Origin: an uncultured Sutterella sp.
GTDB lineage: Bacteria > Pseudomonadota > Gammaproteobacteria > Burkholderiales > Burkholderiaceae_F
Length of the DNA: 57,315 nucleotides
NCBI GenBank assembly: GCA_949287305.1
Contig: CASEFX010000032.1
Coordinates: forward strand, 1 to 57,315
Direction of reading: 5' to 3'
The notes under the pieces were generated by a model, which was not told the DNA's origin, did not search any database, and was given only the letters and a program-made list of their open reading frames with translations. Positions 32,348 through 40,046 of the stretch are shown in pieces (position 1 is the stretch's first letter; the number at the start of each line of letters is the position of its first letter). Position numbers and translations under genes: made by a program.

Positions 32348-32635
32348 ATGACCGAAAACAAAATGCAAAACCTCACCCCGACCGAAGCCAAGGTCTACGA
32401 CGCGATCTGCGAAATCCTGACGGGCGACTTTGAAATCCCCGCCGAAAAGCTTCGCTGGGACGGGCTTCTTTACGAAGACTACGACATCGATTCGATCGAC
32501 GCGGTCGACATGATCGTTCAGATGCGCCCGCACCTGAACGGCAAGCGCCTCGCCCCGGAAGACTTCAAGTCCGTGAAGACCCTCGGCGACGTCGTCCGCG
32601 TGATCGCGCGCGTTCTCGACGAACCCGCCGCCTGA
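32348..32635 (+). CDS. Acyl carrier protein (second of two)
   Basis: The 95-residue protein has the carrier site DYDIDSIDAVDM with the modified Ser near residue 49. It shares little sequence with the first ACP apart from the site, so they are probably not interchangeable. Start chosen at ATG 32348 (MTENKMQNLTPTEAKVYD); ATG 32363 is possible, and no Shine-Dalgarno sequence separates the two. It follows the first ACP by 10 bases. Confidence 0.9.
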   Translation: MTENKMQNLTPTEAKVYDAICEILTGDFEIPAEKLRWDGLLYEDYDIDSIDAVDMIVQMRPHLNGKRLAPEDFKSVKTLGDVVRVIARVLDEPAA

Positions 32636-32644
32636 TTCCGATTC

Positions 32645-33211
32645 ATGACGAAGCGGGCAACGTCCTCGAAGTGGGCACCCGTCCTGGCGGGTGCCCTTTT
32701 TGCGCTTTTGGCGATCCTCTACCCCTTCTGGGCCCATTGGGGCCTGACAAACTGGGGCGTGGCGCCCGTGGCGGGACTTCTCGCCCTCATGGCGCTCGGG
32801 CGCGCCGCCTTTTCCCGCGATCCGATGACGCTCGCTTCGGGCGTTCTCGCCCTGCTTCTCGCCGCGGCGGGCTTTACGACCGAGCGCGACGAAGCGCTTC
32901 TCTTTTATCCCGTTCTCATGAACGCCCTCGGGCTCGTCCTCTTTGCGGGGAGCCTCAGGACGCGCCCGATCATCGAGCGCTTCGCGCGCATGAATCACCC
33001 CAACCTTCCGCCCGAAGGCGTGCGTTGGTGCCGCAAGGTCACCGTCGTCTGGTGCGTCTTCTTCGTTCTGAACGGCTCCGCGGCGCTCGCCACCGTGCTC
33101 TCGGGCGACCGCGACCTCTGGACCCTCTACAACGGGTTCGTGAGCTACCTTCTCATGGGTCTTCTCTTCGCGGGCGAATGGCTCCTGCGCCCGAAGGCCC
33201 CCACTTCCTGA
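32645..33211 (+). CDS. COG4648-type membrane protein of aryl polyene clusters
   Basis: The 188-residue protein has about five hydrophobic helices (VLAGALFALLAILYPFWAHW, then VAPVAGLLALMALGRAAF and others). The conserved FYPVLMNALGLVLFAGSLRT stretch and ERFARMNHPNLPPEGVRWCR mark the COG4648 family, which is always next to the ACP pair and ligase in these operons. Function is not known; a scaffold or transfer role at the membrane is assumed. Confidence 0.88.
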   Translation: MTKRATSSKWAPVLAGALFALLAILYPFWAHWGLTNWGVAPVAGLLALMALGRAAFSRDPMTLASGVLALLLAAAGFTTERDEALLFYPVLMNALGLVLFAGSLRTRPIIERFARMNHPNLPPEGVRWCRKVTVVWCVFFVLNGSAALATVLSGDRDLWTLYNGFVSYLLMGLLFAGEWLLRPKAPTS

Positions 33212-33220
33212 GTTCCGATC

Positions 33221-35197
33221 ATGTCCTGCGCCGATACCGACCGCCCGTTCTTTACGCCTGCCGAACTGCGCCTTGCGCGCAGACTCGACGCCGACTTCGC
33301 CGCGTCCGACCTTCCCTGGGGCTGGGACGAAGACCGACGGGTATTTCTCACGAACGACGACTTCCGTCTGCGCGCCTTCGCCTGGCGCGAAGCGGCCGCG
33401 GCTCTTGTCTCCCGAGGCGTTGAAGCGGTGCTCCTTCACTCGGAAGAAACGCTCGCGATCGCACCCGCGCTCTTCGGTTGCTGGTCGGCGGGACTCGAGA
33501 CGCTGCTCACGGGCCGAGCCGACCGCGAAATTCTCGAAGAGGTCCGCCGCTCGGGCCTTTGCATCGCGCTCGGGCTCGACTTCGAGCGCTTCGCCGAACC
33601 AGACGACGCCGTCATTCGCCCCGTCGAACATCCGACGCTCGTCGACCGTCCCGAGCCGATCGACACGGACCGCGTTCTTCTGTCCCTCTGGACCTCGGGG
33701 AGCACGGGCGAACCCAAGCGCGTTCCCAAGCGCCTTTCGCAGTTCTTTACCGAGTGCGAGGCGATCGACCGCACGATTTCGATCGAGTCGGGCCTGGCCG
33801 CGGACGAAACGGCGCTCGTCTTCGCGACGGTGACGCATCAGCACATCTACGGGCTCCTCTTTCGTCTCGGATGGCCGCTCCTCGGGCGCGGGATCGTGAC
33901 GAACCGCCGCCACCACTTCCCCGAAATGCTCGCTCGGGCGATGAGCGAAGCGCCCTCTGAAGAAGCAGACCGGGCACTCCCTCTCTTCCTCATTTCCTCT
34001 CCCGCCCACTTGACGCGCTTTACGCAGCCGGAACTCTTCGCCGACGTGCGCGACTGCGTGGCCCTGAGCGTTTCGTCCGCGGGGCCCCTGCCGCCCGAAG
34101 GGGCGCTCGCCGCCTACCGCGCCTTCGGCGCCACGCCTTACGAAATCCTCGGCTCGACCGAAACGGGCGGGATCGCCGGACGCCGCCGCATCGTGACGCC
34201 CGAAGGCGACGTGGAGACGCCCGATTGGGTGCCGACCCCCGGCATGACGGTCGGTATCGAGGGAAACGCCGAACCGAAAACTGGCGACGAAGGCCTTCTG
34301 ACCCTTACGTCCGCACAGCTCGAACACCCGACCGAAACCGGGGCCGACCGCATCCGCGCGACGAAAGTCCGCGGGGGCGCCGTGCTCGCCTTCATGCTCC
34401 TCGGGCGCGCCGACCGCATTCTCAAGGTCGAAGGAAAGCGCTTCTCGGGTGACGCGATGAAGCGTGCGATTCTGGAGGCCGCCAGGCTGCCCGACGGCCG
34501 ACCGCTCTTTGCAGACGCCCGCGTCCTCGTGACGAAGCGAGAACGCGAAGAAACGGCCGTCGCGGCGGTCCTTGCCGAAGACGCTCTGCCTCAGGTGCTC
34601 GCCTCGGGCAAGTCTGCGATCCTTCGCGATCTGCGGCGAGTCCTTTCCGAATCCTTCGACGCCGTGACGCTTCCGCGCCGCCTGCGGCTCGTGACGGCCT
34701 TTCCCGTGAACGCCCAGGCGAAAGTCACGCGCGACGCCCTTTTGGCGCTCTTTGACGAAACCCGCCCCGAGTGGCTCACGCTCACGGACGGCGTCGCGGA
34801 CGGCGTGCGCACGGTGCGGCTTACGGCCGAAATGCGCCCGACGCTCGAATGGTTCTCGGGACACTTTCCGGATCTTCCGATTCTCCCGGGCGTCGCTTCG
34901 CTCGAACTCGTGCGGCGCGCCGTCGAAACGCTCCGCGGCGCTTCGGCCGAAGTGCTGTCGCTTCGCAACCTCAAATTCAAGTCGCCCCTTTTCCCGGGCG
35001 AGCGCGTGATTTTGACGCTTCGGTTCACGCCCAAGGAGGACGGCCACGACGTCGCCTTCACCTGGGCGCGCCCCCCGAAGGACGCCTGGAAGTCCCTCTC
35101 GGACCTGCCGCCAAACGAAGCGCAAATGGCGTATGATCGGCTTTCCCAAAACGCCGAAATCACCGCACAGGGTACCCTTCGCATTCATTTCGCCTGA
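33221..35197 (+). CDS. AMP-dependent acyl/aryl ligase fused to a FabZ-like dehydratase
   Basis: The 658-residue protein joins two enzymes. Residues 1 to about 520 form an ANL ligase: LLSLWTSGSTGEPKRVPKRL (P-loop, about 158-177), EILGSTETGGIAGR (about 308-321) and a C-terminal swivel ending PVNAQAKVTRDAL. Residues about 535-658 form a hotdog fold with WFSGHFPDLPILPGVASLEL, the FabZ active-site stretch including its His. In most aryl polyene clusters these are separate genes, activating the aryl starter and dehydrating the growing polyene. The fusion keeps the two steps on one chain. The opposite strand has a long open frame across this region; it is a GC artefact. Confidence 0.92.
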   Translation: MSCADTDRPFFTPAELRLARRLDADFAASDLPWGWDEDRRVFLTNDDFRLRAFAWREAAAALVSRGVEAVLLHSEETLAIAPALFGCWSAGLETLLTGRADREILEEVRRSGLCIALGLDFERFAEPDDAVIRPVEHPTLVDRPEPIDTDRVLLSLWTSGSTGEPKRVPKRLSQFFTECEAIDRTISIESGLAADETALVFATVTHQHIYGLLFRLGWPLLGRGIVTNRRHHFPEMLARAMSEAPSEEADRALPLFLISSPAHLTRFTQPELFADVRDCVALSVSSAGPLPPEGALAAYRAFGATPYEILGSTETGGIAGRRRIVTPEGDVETPDWVPTPGMTVGIEGNAEPKTGDEGLLTLTSAQLEHPTETGADRIRATKVRGGAVLAFMLLGRADRILKVEGKRFSGDAMKRAILEAARLPDGRPLFADARVLVTKREREETAVAAVLAEDALPQVLASGKSAILRDLRRVLSESFDAVTLPRRLRLVTAFPVNAQAKVTRDALLALFDETRPEWLTLTDGVADGVRTVRLTAEMRPTLEWFSGHFPDLPILPGVASLELVRRAVETLRGASAEVLSLRNLKFKSPLFPGERVILTLRFTPKEDGHDVAFTWARPPKDAWKSLSDLPPNEAQMAYDRLSQNAEITAQGTLRIHFA

Positions 35198-35210
35198 GTC
35201 GATTCGCCAC

Positions 35211-35987
35211 ATGTCGTCTGATCTGCAGTCCGCCTTCCGCCCGGCCGCCGTCGTCCCCTGCTACAACCACCCGAAAACGGTGGGCAAGGTCGCGACCGCC
35301 CTGCGCCGCCTCGGTCTTCCGGTCCTTCTCGTCAACGACGGCTCGAACGCCGAAACGCACGCGGTGCTCGACGCCCTCGCCCAACAAGACTGCGGCATCA
35401 TGGTGATTCACCGTCCGGAAAACGGCGGCAAGGGCGCAGCCTGTCTCTCGGGCTTTCGCGCGGCCGCCAAACGCGGCTTCACTCACGTCCTGCAGGTGGA
35501 CGCCGACGCCCAGCACGATTTGACCGAAATTCCGAACTTCCTGCGCATCGCCCAGAATCACCCGAAGAGCCTCGTGTGCGGCTATCCGATCTACGACGAA
35601 ACGGTCCCGAAGGCCCGGCTTTTCGGGCGCAAGATCACGAACTTCTGGGTGGCCGTCAACGGCCTCACGCTCGGGGTGGAGGACGCCATGTGCGGCCTTC
35701 GCGTCTATCCCGTCGCGGCGCTCGAGCGCCTGCGGGGCGTGCGCATGGGCCAGCGGATGGACTTCGATCCGGAAATCCTCGTGCGGCTGCTGTGGCTTCC
35801 CGTCACGGTGCGAAACGTTCCCGTGCACGTGACCTATCCCGAAGACAGCGTCTCGCACTTCGACATGGTGGAGGACAACGTCCGCATCAGCCTCATGCAC
35901 ACGAAGCTTTGCTGCGGGATGCTGATTCGCCTCCTGGTCCTGCTCGCGCGCAAACTCCGCCACGCGCTCTCCGGAGCCGATTCGTGA
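35211..35987 (+). CDS. Family 2 glycosyltransferase
   Basis: The 258-residue GT2 enzyme is of the DPM1/GtrB type: AAVVPCYNHPKTVGKVATAL at about 13-32, LLVNDGSNAET (48-58), GGKGAACLSGFRAA and the catalytic VDADAQHD (about 104-111). It lacks long membrane helices apart from a hydrophobic C-terminal end. Start at ATG 35211, since the upstream part of the frame overlaps the ligase gene. Overlaps the next gene by 4 bases. In aryl polyene operons it is thought to glycosylate the lipid-linked product. Confidence 0.9.
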   Translation: MSSDLQSAFRPAAVVPCYNHPKTVGKVATALRRLGLPVLLVNDGSNAETHAVLDALAQQDCGIMVIHRPENGGKGAACLSGFRAAAKRGFTHVLQVDADAQHDLTEIPNFLRIAQNHPKSLVCGYPIYDETVPKARLFGRKITNFWVAVNGLTLGVEDAMCGLRVYPVAALERLRGVRMGQRMDFDPEILVRLLWLPVTVRNVPVHVTYPEDSVSHFDMVEDNVRISLMHTKLCCGMLIRLLVLLARKLRHALSGADS

Positions 35988-36904
35988 CCCCGAACGCCGA
36001 GCACTGGTCGCGCCGCGCTGAATGCACGTCGGTCGCGGGGATTCGCTTTCTTCTCGCCGTGCACCGTCTCTTCGGGCGCGCGCCCTTTCTGACGGTGTTG
36101 GCGCCCGTTCTTCTCTTTTACTGGGCGACGCGAAGCGACCTGCGCCGCACATCCTTTGCGTGGCTCGAAGCGGCGGGCCGGCCCGCCACGCACCGGGAGG
36201 GTCTGAAGCGCCTCACGCACTTTGCCGAGGCCATGACGGACGGCTTTCTCGCTGCGGCCGGAAGGCTCAAGCCCTCCGACCTTCTCGTCGAAGGAAACGA
36301 CATTTTCCGAAACGATCCGCCCGACCGGGGCTGCGTGATTCTCACCTCGCATACGGGCTGCCGCGAAATCCTGCAGGTTGCCTCGGGCACCGCCACCGAC
36401 CACCCGATCGTGGTGCTTCAGTACACTTCGCACGCGCGGCGCTTCAACGAACTCCTCGCGCAGGCGGGCGCCCCCAAGGCGAACCTCACCTTCTACGAGG
36501 TCGGCGACGTGACGCCCGCGCTCGCCGTGGAACTCGACGATCTCGTCTCCCGCGGGGCCTACCTCGTGATCGCGGGGGACCGCGTCCCGACGGGAAGCGA
36601 AAAGGCTACGGTCGAATGTCCCTTCTTCGGGCGCAACGCGCATTTTCCTTCGGGGGGCGCCTTTTTGGCGATGCTCCTCAAGGTGCCGCTTCGCATGATG
36701 ACGGCGACGCGCACGGACGCGCCCGAAGGACCGCGCTACCGCGTGCGCTTCGAGCTGCTTTCCGACGACCTCTCGGGCCCGCGTTCCGAAAGGAAGGCGA
36801 GGCTCGAAGCCGTGATGAGGAAGTACGCGGCGCATCTCGAAGCCGAAATGCGCGCGCACCCCTACGACTGGTTCAATTTCTTAGATTTTTGGGAACAACG
36901 ATGA
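35984..36904 (+). CDS. LpxL-like lipid acyltransferase
   Basis: The 306-residue protein belongs to the lauroyl/myristoyl acyltransferase family: N-terminal membrane helix (RAPFLTVLAPVLLFYWATRS), active site SHTGCRE (HX4E variant of HX4D), LVIAGDRVP near 205 and FPSGGAFLAML. Start is a GTG at 35984 overlapping the previous stop as GTGA; the much longer open frame upstream lies inside the glycosyltransferase gene. Present at this place in aryl polyene clusters, often fused to the glycosyltransferase; here they are separate but coupled. Confidence 0.88.
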   Translation: MTPNAEHWSRRAECTSVAGIRFLLAVHRLFGRAPFLTVLAPVLLFYWATRSDLRRTSFAWLEAAGRPATHREGLKRLTHFAEAMTDGFLAAAGRLKPSDLLVEGNDIFRNDPPDRGCVILTSHTGCREILQVASGTATDHPIVVLQYTSHARRFNELLAQAGAPKANLTFYEVGDVTPALAVELDDLVSRGAYLVIAGDRVPTGSEKATVECPFFGRNAHFPSGGAFLAMLLKVPLRMMTATRTDAPEGPRYRVRFELLSDDLSGPRSERKARLEAVMRKYAAHLEAEMRAHPYDWFNFLDFWEQR

Positions 36905-37500
36905 CGGCTTCTCTTTCGAACGTCCGGTCTCTGCGCCTCGTCGCCGCACTTCTTCTCGGGGCGGGTCTTGCGGGAAGCGCCTTTGCGATTACGCCCGACG
37001 AGGTGGTGAAGCGCTGGGGCGCGGACACCGTTCCGTCCGCGGGCCGCTTCACGGAACTGCGCACCATTCCGGGCTTTCCGAAGCCCCTTCGCTCCGAAGG
37101 ACGCTACGACGCGGTGCCGGGCGAGCGGATTCTCTGGGCGATCGAGAAGCCCTTTCCCACGATGATCGAAGTCCGCCCCGACCGCGTGAGCGTGACGACG
37201 CGAAGCGGCACTTCGGAAAAGCGTCTGCCGAGCACGGAGGCGGCGGGCTTTTTCTTCGCGCTCGTCTCGGGCGACGTCGCGCGTCTTTCCGAACGCTTCG
37301 ACCTCTCGGCCGACGAAAAGGACGGCCGCGTGACGCTCACCGCGCATCCCAAAAGCGAGACCCTTCGCGAATTCATCCGCGAGCTTCGGCTCTCGGGAGA
37401 CGACGTCCCCGACACCTGCGTCATCGTGAATCCGCGGGGCGAAACCTCCGAAATCACGCTCACGCCCTCCGAGCCCGTCCGAAAGGAAAGTCTGCCGTAA
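36901..37500 (+). CDS. LolA-like outer-membrane lipoprotein carrier
   Basis: The 199-residue protein has a signal peptide (SLRLVAALLLGAGLAGSAFA) and a LolA-type fold start: FTELRTIPGFPKPLRSEGRY and ERILWAIEKPFPTMIEVRP. The DDVPDTCVIVNPRGETSEIT ending is also LolA-like. Its ATG overlaps the previous stop. A dedicated LolA copy is standard in aryl polyene clusters, presumably to carry the lipid product across the periplasm. It is the last gene of the overlapping run; the MMPL exporter that normally follows is missing. Confidence 0.88.
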   Translation: MTASLSNVRSLRLVAALLLGAGLAGSAFAITPDEVVKRWGADTVPSAGRFTELRTIPGFPKPLRSEGRYDAVPGERILWAIEKPFPTMIEVRPDRVSVTTRSGTSEKRLPSTEAAGFFFALVSGDVARLSERFDLSADEKDGRVTLTAHPKSETLREFIRELRLSGDDVPDTCVIVNPRGETSEITLTPSEPVRKESLP

Positions 37501-37546
37501 GTTTTCCGCGCGACAATATCGTCACTTTTCTTTTCTGAGGTAAGCC

Positions 37547-37996
37547 ATGCAACGTACGGTTCTCGCCATGGCCGCCGCCCTTTCGCTTCTCGCGGGCTGC
37601 GCGTCGCAGATGACGTCCAACCCCAAGACGGGCGTTCCGGTCATTCACTACGAACAGAAACCCTTCACGCCCGACATCGAACGCGTGCGCGCCTCGACGA
37701 CCGCCTACAACCCGACCCTTACGCTGGGCGAAGCCTTCGACCGCTATCAGTTCTGCGAACCGCCCTCTCGGCTTTGGGAAGAGCTCGAGCCGGGCAGCAT
37801 CGAATTCTCCTGCAAGCTCGTTCCGGGCGGAATCTTCCAGGTGTACTGGGCCGCGGACAAGGAAGGCGTTCGCCTTCGCAGCGTGACGGTCACGACGATG
37901 GCCGACGCCGAATTCGCCGGGATCGACTTCCGCCGCGACGACGCCGAAGCCATTCTGAAGCGCGTCGTGGAAAACCAACTCCCGCCGCTCGACTGA
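37547..37996 (+). CDS. Hypothetical lipoprotein
   Basis: The 149-residue protein has a lipoprotein signal with lipobox LLAGC (Cys19). The mature domain begins ASQMTSNPKTGVPVIHYEQK and holds a GEAFDRYQFCEPPSRLWEEL segment. I do not recognise the family; it does not look like the DUF3261 lipoprotein of complete aryl polyene clusters. GAGG precedes the ATG. It follows the LolA-like gene by 46 bases and precedes a terminator, so it closes the operon or forms its own unit. Confidence 0.75.
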   Translation: MQRTVLAMAAALSLLAGCASQMTSNPKTGVPVIHYEQKPFTPDIERVRASTTAYNPTLTLGEAFDRYQFCEPPSRLWEELEPGSIEFSCKLVPGGIFQVYWAADKEGVRLRSVTVTTMADAEFAGIDFRRDDAEAILKRVVENQLPPLD

Positions 37997-38019
37997 CAAA
38001 ACGCTACCCCCCAAGCAGC

Positions 38020-38056
38020 ACGGACCGCCTCCGAAGAGGACGGTCCGTTTTGCTTT
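38020..38056 (+). terminator. Terminator closing the aryl-polyene-like operon
   Basis: ACGGACCG (38020-38027) pairs with CGGTCCGT (38041-38048), followed by TTTGCTTT. Confidence 0.85.
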
Positions 38057-38111
38057 ATGGCGAAATGCCGAGAGGGCGCCCGCCGAACGCCCTCCCCGGC
38101 GGTCATCCCCG

Positions 38112-39386
38112 TCAGGCCGTGTAAAGACGAACGGCCTCGGTGAGCACCGCCGCGCCCGCGAGGAAGTCGTCCGTCTCGACCGCTTCGTCGGGATTGTGCG
38201 AGCCGTTCGCATTGGCAATAAACACCATGGCGAAGGGAATCTTCTCGAGCCCGAAGGTCTGCGCGTCGTGTCCCGCGCCCGAAGGTTCGTGGATCACGGG
38301 AATGCCGAGGAGGGCCGCGCCTTCTTCAAGCTTCGCCAGGAGAGCGGGGTCGCTCTCCATCGGTTCGTTGCGGCCCGCCGGGTCGAATTCGAAGCGAACG
38401 CCGTGGAAGGCTTCGAGACGCTTGGCGTCTTCGTAGAACTCTTCGATGAAGCCTTCGCGAGTCTCGGCCGAAAGAGACCGCGCATCGAGACTGAAGCGGA
38501 CGTGTTCGGGGACCTTGTTGAAGATCGCCGTGGGGTCGGTTTCGAGAATGCCCGTCGTAAAGACGAGGTCCTCGCCCTTTGCGACCCGCTGACTCCAACG
38601 CTCCCAAGCTCCGGCAACCAGGCGCGTCGTCGCGGCGAGCGCGTCGTGCCGGAAGGGGAAGTCGATCGCGCCCGCATGCGCGGGCTCACCCCAGCAGTGG
38701 ATCATGCGGTGGTAGACCATGCCGCGGATCCCGGTGACGAGGCCCACGCGGGGACCGTTCGGCTGCGTCAAGCGCACGCCCTGTTCGATATGGAGTTCCA
38801 GGAAGGCCGCGATTGACTTCGGGTCGACGACGGGCGTCCCGGACGAAAGGCGCGCCACGTCGTAGCCCTGCGCTGTGAGACGCTCGGCCAGGGTCGGGGA
38901 GTCGGGCGTCCAACGGCGGCCGAGGTCCGCTTCCGAGAGTTTGCCCATCATGGCGCGCGAGCCGATGAGGCCCTGCTCTTCGCAGCGAAGCGCCGTCACG
39001 ACGATGTCGCGCGCGGGCGTGACGCCCCGCGCCTGCAAATCCCGCACGACGAGAAGCGCCGCGGTGATGCCCGCGAGCCCGTCGAAGTTGCCGCCGTCCA
39101 AGACGCTGTCGGCGTGACTGCCGCAAAAGAGGCCGGGCAGCGTCCGGTCGCGCCCGGGAAGGCGCATCAGAAGATTGCCCGCGGCGTCGCGGGAAGTTTC
39201 CAGTCCGAGCGCGCGGCCTTCCTCTTCTAGGGCGTCGAGCACGCGGTCCTCCACTTCCGAATAGCCGAAGCGCGTCACGCCCCGGTTCGGGGCGGGCGAC
39301 GCCGAGAGCGCGCGGATTTTGGCAAAGAGCGACTCCGCGTAGACGCGGTGCGCTTGGGAAAATCGTGTAAAGTCCGGGGTTTCCAT
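38112..39386 (-). CDS. M20-family amidohydrolase (allantoate/N-carbamoyl-amino-acid type)
   Basis: The 424-residue metal-dependent hydrolase has all the family ligands: GSHADSVLDGGNFDG near residue 100 (H and D), CEEQGLIGSR near 145 (E-E), FLELHIEQG near 203 (H) and NANGSHNPDEAVE near 400 (H). The pattern matches allantoate amidohydrolases, beta-ureidopropionases and L-carbamoylases. Together with the SGAGHDAQ block it would release ammonia from a ureido or carbamoyl compound. Start at ATG 39386 with GAGGA upstream. A structured leader-like region and terminator (39525-39725) lie upstream on the same strand. Confidence 0.9.
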   Translation of the reverse strand: METPDFTRFSQAHRVYAESLFAKIRALSASPAPNRGVTRFGYSEVEDRVLDALEEEGRALGLETSRDAAGNLLMRLPGRDRTLPGLFCGSHADSVLDGGNFDGLAGITAALLVVRDLQARGVTPARDIVVTALRCEEQGLIGSRAMMGKLSEADLGRRWTPDSPTLAERLTAQGYDVARLSSGTPVVDPKSIAAFLELHIEQGVRLTQPNGPRVGLVTGIRGMVYHRMIHCWGEPAHAGAIDFPFRHDALAATTRLVAGAWERWSQRVAKGEDLVFTTGILETDPTAIFNKVPEHVRFSLDARSLSAETREGFIEEFYEDAKRLEAFHGVRFEFDPAGRNEPMESDPALLAKLEEGAALLGIPVIHEPSGAGHDAQTFGLEKIPFAMVFIANANGSHNPDEAVETDDFLAGAAVLTEAVRLYTA

Positions 39387-39524
39387 GGCAATTTCCTCAG
39401 AAATTTGTGAGTATCTTTGGAGAATACGGCCTGCGGCGCGCAAATGCCATGGGACAAAGATCGTAGGGCAGGCGAAACGCGCTGCCGCGCAATGAAAAGG
39501 AAAATGTGAGGAAGATCCCGGCCG

Positions 39525-39725
39525 AAAAAACAAAAAAAGCCCGCAACGAGCTCAATTGGGAAGAGGCGCGAGCATCGTTGCGGGTACAACGAACGGACGT
39601 TTTGATTTACGCGAGCACCGGCACCCAGGATGCCAGGAGGAAAAGCGTGTTCCAGAGGAGAGTCGGAACACCGGTCGAGCGAGAGAGACCGTGATAAAGC
39701 TCGACCTATCGGGTGCGGGCTCAGA
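39525..39725 (-). ncRNA. Candidate structured RNA or attenuating leader
   Basis: Several interlocking stems fit: GAGC-CC-GCAC (39613-39624, two bulges) with GTGC-GG-GCTC (39713-39722) closes a junction that holds GTGTTCC/GGAACAC (39647-39671) and GGTCGAGC/GCTCGACC (39673-39706). Next on the minus strand is a strong terminator: CCCGCAACGA/TCGTTGCGGG (39540-39584), extended by GCTC/GAGC, then CTTTTTTTGTTTTTT. The T-runs fix the minus strand. It could be a free RNA of about 200 nt or a regulated leader for the M20 hydrolase starting 139 bases further on. No known riboswitch consensus matched. Confidence 0.5.
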
Positions 39726-39804
39726 GAGAGAGGAGCGTAACCGTCCGTTCGAACATCATCCTACAGCATCCCTACCCCCCATTCCGTACACAAATCCACT
39801 TATA

Positions 39805-39818
39805 TTGATTTCGATCAA
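39805..39818. promoter_or_regulatory. Perfect FNR/Anr-type box
   Basis: TTGATTTCGATCAA is an exact palindromic match to TTGAT-N4-ATCAA. On the minus strand it lies about 60 bases before a TAGGAT -10-like box (39763-39758), the class I spacing, which would place the structured RNA or hydrolase under anaerobic control. Confidence 0.6.
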
Positions 39819-40046
39819 AAATCATGAAGGCTTTCCCTCGCCTCCGTCGGATTTGTAGTCTTTTCCTTACAACTTCTAGGCTTGCAGGGACTTCTGCGTC
39901 CACTCCCGCCTTGCAAAATCTTTACGTTCGGGAAACCCCTCCCGTCCAAACGCTAGGTCCAAAGAACTAGCGAAACGACCGAACGGTTTCCTTCGCGCTG
40001 TCGATAGAATATCCGAATCACTCGACTCGCAAACCGGGAAAAAATC
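39819..40046. other. Upstream region of the homocysteine methyltransferase
   Basis: No gene is seen. A TAGAAT box lies about 40 bases before the ATG at 40047, with a poor -35. The short open frames across this area have no start signals. Confidence 0.35.

Noticed and set aside
32288..35212. 974-codon open frame on the minus strand
   Set aside because: It is the reverse shadow of the ACP, membrane-protein and ligase genes; high GC removes stop codons. The translation is His/Arg/Gly-rich with no domain.
37547..37996. Lipoprotein as the DUF3261 member of the aryl polyene cluster
   Set aside because: Apart from the lipobox the sequence does not show the pattern I associate with that family; left as unknown.
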